Positions 13,901-25,900 of a stretch of 64,000 nt of DNA are shown one piece after another (the first letter of the stretch is position 1; every line of letters begins with the position of its first letter). The stretch covers positions 1,922,001 through 1,986,000 of the forward strand of contig OZ004592.1 in the NCBI GenBank assembly GCA_963924555.1. The letters are read 5' to 3'. A program made the position numbers and the translations under genes. Below the pieces are notes generated by a model. That model was given only the letters and a program-made list of their open reading frames with translations, searched no databases and was not told the origin of the DNA. This DNA comes from Crambe crambe. Lineage: Eukaryota > Porifera > Demospongiae > Poecilosclerida > Crambeidae.

Positions 13901-16900
13901 AAAGTAGAAAGGTAGAGCGCATGCGCGAGCATAAGAACGTAGAGCGCATGCGCGAAATCATCTCACCCTGAGAGCAGTTAAAGACAAACTCCAGGCTGCT
14001 GATCGTGACTACATTTGGTCCCTAGTGTCTTCACGTGAGAACCTTGCTGCTCTCTCCCGTGATATTAGTTGGATGAGACTATGGGATGAGGCCAGGGAGC
14101 AAGGTATTCGAGGCGCCAGGGCAATTGCCACAGTCCTTCGCGTTATCACCATCCCAGTGTTCACAGATGACTTTGCCTGTCCTGTGTGCGGGCACAAGTA
14201 CGGCAGGAGCAACCTTCCTGCGGACCACATCACCAAGGTTCACCTCGGCTGCGAACTCAAGCACCTGCTGCACCTTCTCACAACTCCTTGCGAGGAAACC
14301 TTTGAAAAGGCACTATCACTTAGAACAATATTGCACACAACTCTATAGCAAGTTATTGTATCATGTCACATCATAAGCCTGGTTATTTCATATTATGTTC
14401 TCTCTGTATGTATCCCTTGCGGGCTTTACAATGAAATTTTGAATTTTGGTGGTGACTTTTAACTTTTGTGGAGAAGGAGATTTCCAGACAAGCTATGGCT
14501 AGCAGTAGCCAGCTACACAGCCCTCGAAGCAGTGATAACATAAGTTTTTGGGATAACCCGGCTCCTAGTGGCTACAACCACGAGTTCATCGATGAGATTG
14601 ATAAGGAACTTCTCTGTCTGAGATGCAAGTTCGTCACCCGAGAGCCAAACATTACCACCTGTTGTGGAGAGCTCTTCTGCAAAGGCTGCATCTCCCCATA
14701 CCACCGTGACAGCCAGCCTTGCCCTGCGCCCGACTGTGGTAAAACTGACTTTAATATTTATCTTAATGGACGATACCAGAAAAAAATCCAGTCCCTGAAG
14801 CTGTACTGTCCCATGAAGAGGCATGGATGCAAATGGATAGGACAGTTGCAACAGCTGGAAAGTCACATGGATGTTCAGTCAGGTGACTGTATGTACGTGG
14901 ACATAGAGTGCCCCTCCCACTGTGACCAGAAGGTACGAAAGAAGGATGTATCTGATCACATCTCTTGGCAATGTCCACTGAGAGACTATACATGTCCACA
15001 CTGTAACTTAAAAGCTTCTTTCAAGTTAATTTCTGAAGAACATTGGGGGGTATGTCCGTACTATCCTATCCCATGTCCCAACAGGTGTGGTGTGACTTAC
15101 GAGAGAGAAGCCGAAGAAGATCACATGAAGATGTGCAACAAGAAAGAGTTGGTGTGTTGCTTTAGCCATGTTGGTTGTCAGGGGAAGTTTTTACGAGAGG
15201 GTGAAGAGAAGCATATGGAGGTGAATGCTAGGGAGCATCTGTCTCTAATGGCTGCTGCCATGCTCAAGATGGAGAAGAGGACTGAAGAGCAGGAAGTTAG
15301 GTTCCAAGAAAAACTGAAAGAACAAGAAGTTCGATTCCAAGAAAAGCTGCAAGAACAGAAGGCAGAATTTGAGAAATACTTTCAAAATGAAAAAGAAGAG
15401 TTAGAGAGAAAAATCGATAGAGGAGCAGCCGAATTGAAGCTTGCAGTCGAAGACCTCCAACTTAATACTGGCTATATCTTCCATTATCCAGTTGTCTTCA
15501 CAGTGCCTTCCTTTAAACAGCTAATGATTAGAGACACAGTTTGGTGCAGCCCAGTTCTCCACACACCATATGAATCCTTTGGGGGCTACGGCTTTCACAT
15601 AGAGGTGTATCCCGACGGTAGTCTTCTTGGAGGTCATGGTACACACATGTCTGTACACTGTCGACCTAATCCTGGACCTTATGACTATCGTCTCAAGTGG
15701 CCGGTTACCCTCACAGTCACTCTCCAACTTCTTAACCAGCATGCTGATAAGGAGCACATCACGAAACAGGTCACATGGACGTACAGCAAGGAAGATTGTA
15801 GATTGAAGGTTATCGACCACAACTTTATCTCTCACGAGAAGCTGGACTGGAACCCCGATAAAGAAACTCAGTACCTAAAGAATAACTGTGTTCAGTTTAA
15901 AATCGTTGAAGCTGTAGGTATTAAGTTTTGATAACTTTCAGACTTTGTATAGGATTTTTATTATTTTTGTTACCCCAACGTTTACTGTAAGTCCATACAT
16001 AGAGATTTCTTTTGGACAGATCTTTCGGCACAGAATCCCAAGACACAAACCTCCTGATCCTGATAGAGAACCCACAGGGGAATTCTACATCATTGCTCTT
16101 TAAGGGGAGGGGTAGTCCCAACACTGTACGTGTGCTGACTCTGTGTGGTTTTTGTCAACTCTGTGTGGTTTTGTCAACAAAATGCCAGTCTTGCATGCTA
16201 ACCCTTTTACCAACCATGTGGTTTTTGTCAACACAATGTGTCAGCTGAAGAGACCACAACATTCTTTGTGCTTGTTATAAGGGAGGACTATACCAAAAAA
16301 ATATAAAAATTTAAAACGTCCATATTACCCCCTATAAGCTTGATTTAGGTCTCAAAAGAGAGCTCTCTTTCCAATAGTGTACTTAGTTACAACTTTACAC
16401 CCCCCATATATGGAAGACCTGACATGACCTCAGTGGTTAAAAACCTATCAGTTATAGATATTGTGTTGTGGCTGAGGGTGTTCTTCCCTCGTGATTGGTA
16501 AAGGGTTGGACTAATAGTCTACAGTCAGTTTGCATGAGTAGTAGTACCAGTTCAGTGCTATTCCAAGGAGTCGGCAATGAGAATTCGTACTTGTTTTCAT
16601 TTTCAATGAATGATTTTTGCTCCTATAGGGTCTCCCGTAGGATCATGGTGAATCAGAAGTCTCCTCCCCCACCAGTCATGGATAAATCGGCCACGCTACC
16701 TTCCACCACCTCATCAAAACACAAATCCAAGTCCTCCAAGTCAACCCCCAAGGGAGAAGAGAAGGAACGGAGACCTTCTTTCACGAGAAAGAGCAGCAAT
16801 GAGAAGCCAAAGAGAAAGCTTTCTTTCTCCAGGAAACACGATAAGAAGGAAGACGGGAGATCTCGTTTGCCGTCAATCTCCAAGATGCACGACAAACTTC

Positions 16901-19900
16901 GGAGACGATTATCACGCAACTTCAAGAATAAAGAAACCGTTGAAGTCAAACAGAGACCTTCAGATCAGTACTGGAGCTCTGCTCCCAGAGTGAAGTTGTT
17001 TGAAAGTGCCTCTGATACAAAGCTGTATTCCCTCGGACGATCTTCCTCCATGAGACATGGTCCACCCAAGACGGTCAGTGGCCAGTTTCAGGCCTCACTT
17101 ATCTCCCTGATGGAGCGCTTGGAGGAGACCAATCCTTTCTTTGTTCGATGCATCAAGTCCAACGGAGAAAAGGTGAATCAAGTTTTTAAGTAGGGGGAGG
17201 AGGGGAGGGGGAGGGGGAGGGGAGGGGCCTCTATTGGTCAAATGAATGTATATGGTTCGTACTAAAAGATCACAAAATTTTAGCTGCATGAAAAAGTATA
17301 ACTGCTATGGTGTCCAATAAATTCAACCCATGATTTTTTTTTTCTCTTTTAGGCTCCTTGTAAGTTTGACGATGAGCTTGTATTGCGTCAGTTGCGGTAC
17401 ACTGGCATGATGGAGACCATCAAGATCAGGAAGGCTGGATACTCCGTCAGAACAGACTTTGAGGTACGTACATATACAGCAATGAATTATTGCCTCCTAT
17501 GATAGCAATTTAGAATTGTTATAAGCAAAAAATGACTGACTGGAAAATATCCAGTTATCATCACTGAGATGTCTCACTTGTTATGATACATATCTTTCTC
17601 TCAGGCTTTCTATGAGAAATACCAGTTCTTGATTGGCCCGAAGAGTGATGATGTGGCTGGCCAGATCAAGAGGTTCTTGCATGACTTGGGATTCAGCAGT
17701 GAGGACTTTCAGATTGGTCACTCAAAGGTCCGTAGAAAAAGAAGTCGTATACATATAAGTTCATGATTTATGCACGAAAAACTTACATACATGTGACAGT
17801 CCTAAGCTTAATTAAATTAGCCGGTTTTCAAGCATGCATCAATGAAATTTTCCCAAACTTCTGTCATGTGTTCTATAATGGTTGGACTATCTCCACACCA
17901 AATGTCAGTCCCAAGGCAGTAATAACCATGAGTCATGGAGTGCTTGAAAGCAAGTAACCTAAAATGAGTCCTCCAGAACTGTTGCATTTATGGTTCACAC
18001 TTCTTTTCCTCCTGCCTGTAACTCTGCTGCCCTCTCTAAGATCTGAAATCATAATGCATTCAGTATCTCTCTGATGTTCTTAACAGGTTTTCATGCGAGA
18101 GAAGCAGAAACAGGCCTTGCAGTTTGAGTTGGGAGAGAAGGTGCTGGCCAGAATCATCAAGATTCAGAGGTGGGTCAGGGCCAAGATGCTCCGTTGTCGC
18201 TTCCTGCACCTCCGGAGGAACGCCATCATCATCCAGGTGAGAACACTATAATAATAGTGTACCATCACTTGATGACCCTTTACCAACCCAAGAATTCTCT
18301 ATCTGATTGTTCCAAAGTCTGAAAATAGGCAGGACCAATCAAAATTGTGGGAGAAATGAAATGCTTAAAACAATTCCATTATGAACTTGAAATCTATGAG
18401 GCATGAATTTTGATCTATACTATTAAATTTTGAACTTATGCACAGTGTGCTGTGAGGAGTTGGGTGGCGAGGAAGAGAGTGGATGCCATCCGTCGGAAGA
18501 TTTGCTCAGCCGTCCTTATCCAGTCGGCATGGAGGAGGTATGTGGCAAGGAAACAGCTGGTCCTGCTTAGGAAGGCCACTGTTGTCCTGCAAGCCATGTG
18601 GAGGGGGAGGGCTGCCAGGTTGACTTACAGGGCAATGGTGGAGGCAGAGAAAAAGAGGTTGGTGGAGGAAGAGAGGCAAAGAAGGGAGGAAGAGGAGAGG
18701 AGATTAGCAGAAGAGGCTGAGAGGAAGAGGGAAGAGGAGAGGAGGCGGTTGGAGGAAGAGGAGAGAAGAAGAAGGGAAGAGGAGAGGGCGAGAGAGGAAG
18801 AAGAGAGGAGAAGGAGGGAAGAAGAGAGGATTAGAGAGGAAGAAGCTGCTAGAATGAGAGAGGAGGAAGAAGAGAGGAAGAGACTGGAGGAATTAAAGGA
18901 GCTACAGAAGATGGAGGAGGAAGAAAGAGAAGCTAGAGGTGAGTGATATGGAGGAACAGAGGGTATGTAGCACTCAATCATTGGGTTAGTGCTACATGTA
19001 GTGCATGTGTGTTATAGCTGGACCACTCTACTGTGCTCAAAAGGTTTGACAACTAACCATAAGTTCTTGAGAACTATGCAAGTGTTTTTATGACCTGCAG
19101 AGTTGGCAGATGAGATCACTAAGTTAGCGGACGAACAACTTGAACTGTTGAAATTGCAGGAAGAGGATGCTGAAAAGGTGGGTGTGGCATTCATTAAAAT
19201 GATTCCAAGTCCCTTTCTTATGATCTTTTCATTACTACAGGAATTGAATTCAGTGACTTCCGATAGCAACATTCTGGATCAGGACGTCAAGGACACGCTC
19301 TTCCAGTTTGACACGATAGTCAGTGCACTCGAAGCCGAGGCATTGGTAGAACAAACCCCTTCACCTAACGTCCGAACCCGTACCCCTTCTCCCAACCCCC
19401 AAATCCCCCTGTCTGATGTACCCCATATTCCGTCCTCCCGTTCCAATTCAACATCCCTTGAAAGTTCATTGGAGGTGACGAAGATAAGCACAGCTGCCAC
19501 CGAGGAGCAAGAAAGCCAAGAAACCGAGAACAGAACACAATCTGGTGATGATAGCATCCTTAGCAATGGACTCTCCAAGGGGGAAGAAGACTTCCCCAAA
19601 GAGGAAGATCTTCCCGTCCAGCACTCCGAGCTCACCATTCTTAGGAACGAAGCAAAGGTTGAAGCCTTGAAACGCCGATTCTCGTCTCCCCCTCAGACTT
19701 CATCCTCTACATCATCATCTTCCCTCAAGAATAGTCGATTTCAGCCGAGTGGGGTCAAAACTGAGCAGTCTCGGAGTAGTAGTAATGTCAAGAGCTTGAT
19801 AGCTCAAATGTCTCTGGTTGAGTCGGAGAAAAGTGCGAGTCCCCCTCCCTCTCCGTTGGATGTGGATCTGGCCGTAATACGTAACTCCAGACTCATCACT

Positions 19901-22900
19901 AGCAAGATTTTTCCCGACTTTACACAGACGGCTTCCGAGGACGATGCAGAGAGTGGACGTACTCGGTCGTACACGCCCCCTGCCATCAGGAGGAAAGTGG
20001 TGTCCCCTTTCCTGCAGCAAGAAAAGGAGGAGCAAAAGGAAGAAAGAGATGGTAAATCCCCTGAAATGGCGGGCTTGATTGAGGAAAGATCAAAGGTCAA
20101 AGGGGAGGAGGGTATTAGTCTTGAGTCAGTGAAGGCAAAGAAGGAGGTGTTTGAAAAAGAAGAGAAAAAATCATCAGAGGAGAAAAAAGGGAAGAAGCCA
20201 TTGGATCTGATAAGAATTAGCTTGGAGGAAGGGAAGGAGGAGGTAACAAAGAAAGAAGAAGAGGAGTCTATTCAGAAGGAAAGGGATGGGGAGGCTGTTT
20301 CCCCTAGGACTGAAATGCAAAGTGATGAGAGTTTATTCAAAGGAGACACAAAGCGGGAAGTGAAGTCTAGCGGGGAGGCTAGTCCCAACTCCCTGACTGC
20401 TGAAGATGAGGTGGAAAGTGCAAGGGACTCGGAAGCTACTGATCCAGTGGTGTTCAGACGCAACAGAGATCCATCATCAAAGGGTTTGTTCAAGATGGAC
20501 CACAAGAGACTGAGCTCTCTCTTGCTGTCCGAGGGCTCCACAGCAGAGAGTGAGGAATCAGAGGACCAGGAGAGCAAACACAGCAAGACTCCTCCACCAC
20601 ATGAAGCAGAGCAGAGAACACCTTCAAAGCAAACGAAAGCAAACTCAGTGGAAGAAAATGGCACTCCACAGCACTTGGTATTGGACAGAACCTCTTCATC
20701 TCCTAGAAATATATGGGACAACGATGACGATCACTTGGTGCCCATTATCCTCCCTTATATTCCCCCGAGTAAGAAAAAAAGCTCTTCTCCCAACCAGAAA
20801 TCCAAAAAGGAAAAGAAAACAAGTGCATTATCACCTGACGATGTTCACCTATCGTTTGAGGAGAGAAATAAAGATCAGAATCGTACGTGGAGTTCACGTG
20901 AGATGCCAATTACCTCTTCAGAGCAGACTCGGACATGGAGTTCACATGACTCTTCTAGCTCCTCTTCGTCTCGTGTGGGACTCGTTATAGGACTGAAGGA
21001 GAACGGTGTGCTCAGCTCCCCTCAGCTCATCGAAACGGAGGAGAAGCAGCAGCACCCACTGATGGAGTCCAAGAGTCACCAGTATGACCACCTCCGCAAG
21101 AGGTCCGATTACGACCACCTCTCCCCTCTAGAACAGCCCCCCTTGTACAGGGGTCATCGGCTTCGTTCCAATAGTGACATGGCTGCTCACCGCATTCGCA
21201 AGCAAGACCAGTTTCTTTCCTCTGAGGTACATCAATGCTTCAGTGATGTAGTCATTATAATGTACCTGACTATGCTGAATATTTAAATGGGGAAGTGTAC
21301 TGTGTCATACATCCCATTAGTCTTGTTATTGTTATTATTATTGTTGTTGTTGTTGTTGTTGTTTTCAGGTGGTTCCAAGATATACCTCGGGTGAGCTGAA
21401 CTACAACTCCCTGGAACAGCGGAAGAGAAGCGCCCTTTCTTTAGTTGATCCCATGGAGGTCCTCAAACGACGAGGACCCTCGTCCCTGGAGGAGTCCACG
21501 GAACTGACCCGCTGTCTCACCCCAGAGGAGATCATGACCCTCAACCAGCAGCAGTCCGATTTCTCTCCATCAGAACGTCACAGACTTTTTTCCTTCCCAA
21601 AGAAGAAGCACCACCTCAAACTTCCCTTCTCTAAGAGCCGTGGGAAACATGAGAAGGACCCCAGGGGGAAGCTGCTGTCCCCTGACAAAGAGGTGCAAGG
21701 AGTGGGACACAAACATTCATCGCCGACTGTCTCAAAGGCCCCATTGATGGAGAGATCACACAGTAAGTTTTTGATAGTTTTGGTAGAGAGGTGACCCTTA
21801 ACTAGGCCACCCTGGATTACCTCTATATTCACTTTAAAACCTTCATAAGGACCTCCTTTCATCTGTAAACCCTTAGTAGTATGTTATCCAAGAGATCTTT
21901 CTCGTGCTTGAAATCCATATCTTTTGCAAATACCAATAGTATATAAGTAGTTTCTTGTTCATCTTTACATCAAAGGACTACAAGACAACTTTAAAATTAA
22001 CACGCAATTGATTCTACTGTATTGGCTTATTGGTAATATATATAGGGTGTTATTCTTCAGCTTCTAAGGTATTCTTTTTGGAAGCCATTTTTATTTTGAT
22101 AATGCGCATGTTATTGATATCAAAATTATTCGAATGTACACTCAATGAATTGAATTGCATGTCAACCAGTACAGTATCTCTTTTATTTGGTGACTTTGAG
22201 CTTAACTGTAGGCAGTCGGTGGGGCAGCAGGTCTGATACAGAAAAATACGGACCTATTACAGACTTGTAGATTTTACTGACCCGTTACAGACCTGTACTG
22301 TGTACAGGTCATAACTGGTATGTGGGGCAGTCCAGACCTGTTACAAGTTGTAGACTTTTCGCTGTGTAGCTGCCCTATTAGTCAGCGCCCAACCTTGGCT
22401 GCCCTGCGTGGGTGGGTTGTAGACCGAAAGGTGAGTACATGACAGTATATAGAGTCCATAATCCAAGAAAGACTTCTTGGTTGGTTTAGTGCTTGGTTGA
22501 TAACTATTACGTACAGTGCCCTTCTGTGTCTCAACTCTTTCAAGGATAGACATAAATTTGGACTCCCAAGAATTTCACCTACTGCTCTCTCTGATAGAAG
22601 GCTGAGTAAATAGCTTGTTCCCATCTCACTAGTAGATAGTCTCTCACCAAGAAAAACCACTGGTGAGAGACTATCTACTAGTGAGAGAGGAAAGCCAGGA
22701 AGGTGAAGCTTGTAATGTATGGTTATGCCCACTGACTATAATCTTTAATGCCATGGCTATATTGCTGTCAGAGACACAGTCATGTAAGTGGTGGTTCCAA
22801 CCAGGCAGCTGTATGCAAACACTGTATATAAGCCAAGTGCCTAGGTACAATCCACTGGCTTTGCCTCTATGATAAAACGAAAAATACAAGATATCCTAGC

Positions 22901-25900
22901 CTGAAACCTGATAAAGAAATTCACAAGGTGTGCTAATGTAGCTATGCCCTATCACCATACACTGTATAAATTGAAGAACCCACATCATGAATTGGATTTT
23001 TTATCTTGTGACAACATATATTACAGATTATATGGTGTCCTAAGTATATCATTTACATACAAAATAAATTGTTCTGCAGGTTCCAGAAAGACAAAGTATC
23101 CAGCAGGTAAGGGGTCATCATACATACAGACATACATACATACATACATACATACATACAGACATACATACATACATACATACTACATACAACTGGTAAA
23201 GGGTCATCATTACGAGTGATTTTCTTGCAGCTCTGGCACACAACTATACACAGACAACAGCCTCCAAGTTTGGTGTGTACACTTGTGGCACTTGCCACAA
23301 AGGCTTCACAGGCTTCATGAAACAAGCTCTGAAGTGTGTTGGTGAGTTGTGGGGAACTACATAATGGGTCACCTGTTCCCAGTAAACTCTTTCACTCACT
23401 CTAAAGTTGTGGGGAAGACCCTGCAATTACCTCTACTGATCAAGTTTTCTTTATTTTCTGTGCAGACTGCAACATTATGGTTCATCGTCACTGTGAGGAG
23501 CGTGCTCCACCCTGCAAGGCTCACATCGAGTCGGGATCCTACGTCACCATGTCCAGAAAGAAGATCATCAGCAAGGCAGAAGACTTGGACGACTTGGGAC
23601 GCTTTCTCCTAGAAAAGGTGAGTAGTGATGTACTGAAGCATTTAGTCAAATACGACGTACGTACCTTCACACTTGCCCAATATAGATTGCTGTTTTGGTT
23701 CGCGACTCCTCCCACACTTCTCTTGTGGATAAGGTCTTCAAACACTCACTCAAAGAATTCCACACCTTCCTCATCTCTACTTACTCCTTATCATTACAGG
23801 TACTGAAGTGGGTATTATGTCTGGTAAAGGGACAGCAATTTATATATATCATTATCGGGTAAAGGATCATCAGGTCTACAAGTTGAGTTTCGTCGTTATT
23901 GGTAAAGGGTCGTCGATGCATAATATATTGCATGTCCTCTTGGGTACAGCTACAGGTATATATATTATATATGTGATGTATTACTAGAGCTCAGTTGAGA
24001 GCAACAGTGAGAAGGATTCACAGTCTGGAGGGACCACACAAGAACCACCAATCAACCTTACTCTTCATCAGCTGGTCTCCAACTTTGATAACATCTTCCG
24101 TGGGATCGCAAAGAGGGAAGGGCTTAATGCTCCGGGCCACATTTCCATCGGAGTCAATCAGATAAAAACTTTCTTGGATGAATTTGGAAAATCAAGGTAA
24201 TGAATAATCCCAGAATCCTCAGACCTGATAATCCCAGAATCCCCAGACCTGATAATCACAGAATCCCCAGACCTGATAATTATTATTGTGTTTATCCTCT
24301 GCAGACGAACAAAGAAGTATTCTAGTAAGATTAACCCCTCTGCACTTAGACGGCAAACCAGCTCTGAAAGAGTTATACAACCAAAGGTAAACAATACTCT
24401 ATACCACTGGCTAGAAATGTGAGACCCAGTTGATTGCTCGTAAGCGGTGGTCTGATCAGGCATCTCTTGCACTTTATTTGGTAGGTCAATTCTATGAAAA
24501 TGACAACTAGCAAGAAACTGACCAATTATTTTTCTAGCCCTGCTCTGCTCAGATATCCAGAATTTAGCCCTAGAATATCTTGTACATGTACTACTTTGAG
24601 CTATACATTGAGAGATGTTTGGAATGGCTTTTTGACGGTGTTTGTGTGTGTATTTTGATAGTGTATTTCTCTTCTCTTCTGTAGCTTCACAAGGGACACA
24701 AGTTCCTCCCTCGTGACTTCAAGGTGACAACTGTGTGTGAGCACTGCTCCAAGGCCATCCGTTTGCTGGAGAGAGGAGAGGTCTGTGATGGTAAGCAGCA
24801 TGGAGCATGTGCACTCTACCACTTTAACTATAGATTGATCATAGATTTGGTTTTTGTTTGGTTGCAGTGTGTGGGTACACTTGCCACGAGGCCTGCTATA
24901 AGAAAGTGCATAAGAAATGTGAAGGAAAAGGACGCTTCAAGTCGATCCCTGAGTACCAGCCCAATGTGAGCTACTGCATGGTGGGGAATATTCATAGGGT
25001 GGTATCAAAAAAATTAATAAGGGAAAGGGGCAAAACCACAAAAAAAATTATCCCACAAAAATTTCACACTATACACTCTGCATGCCAGTGTACAGTCAAA
25101 TTTTACCCCCACAAAAATTTCACACTCTACCTTGATACTGTCCACATTTACATACAGAAAAAGGAAGCCAGCACTCAATTTGGAGTGTCCCTCCAGGACT
25201 TGGTGCCCCCCAACTCTGCCAAGAAGATCCCACCCATCCTGGAGAAGTGCTTCCATCACATTGAGGCCAATGGTATGACCACACACCCCCCAACCTTGGG
25301 CACCAAGTGCTTGTTACATGTACGACATGTGTGTTTCTTGCATGTAGGTCTGTACACACAGGGAGTTTACAGGAAGAGTGCAGGGGTCAGCAGTAAGAAA
25401 GCTGTTAGGACTGCACTGGAAGATGGTACATATGTAGTCATTGAGAGAGAGAGAGAGAGATGACTTACTGTATGATATTGATGGTGTAGACCCTGAGAAT
25501 GCTGACTTGGAGCCTTACAGTGTCCATGCAGTGGCTGCAGCTGTGGGAGGATTCTTCCGGGAACTCCCCGAGCCCCTTCTCACCAGGGACATGTACCTGG
25601 ACTTCCTCAGGACCATGGGTAAGTAAGGATAGTCTGGTGTAGCCGACCCTTTGGTAACCATAATTCAGAAAGCAAATAAATGAACAAAAAAACTTATCTT
25701 GCACATTTCCAGATCTTACCAACAAGAAAGAGAGACAAGAAACTCTCCACAAACTTATCTCGTATCTTCCCGAGATAAACCATGCAATATTTGAACGTCT
25801 CATCTTCCACCTCGCTAGGTACATTCAGACATTTTGATCACTGGTCCCACTGTACAAATGTCACTGATGCTTGTAGGATAGCCCAACATGAGCACATCAA

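Noticed and set aside
13690..13971. A 93-residue frame upstream of the TRAF-like gene
   Set aside because: No recognisable motif; it overlaps the NRF1-type repeat and reads through low-information intron sequence.
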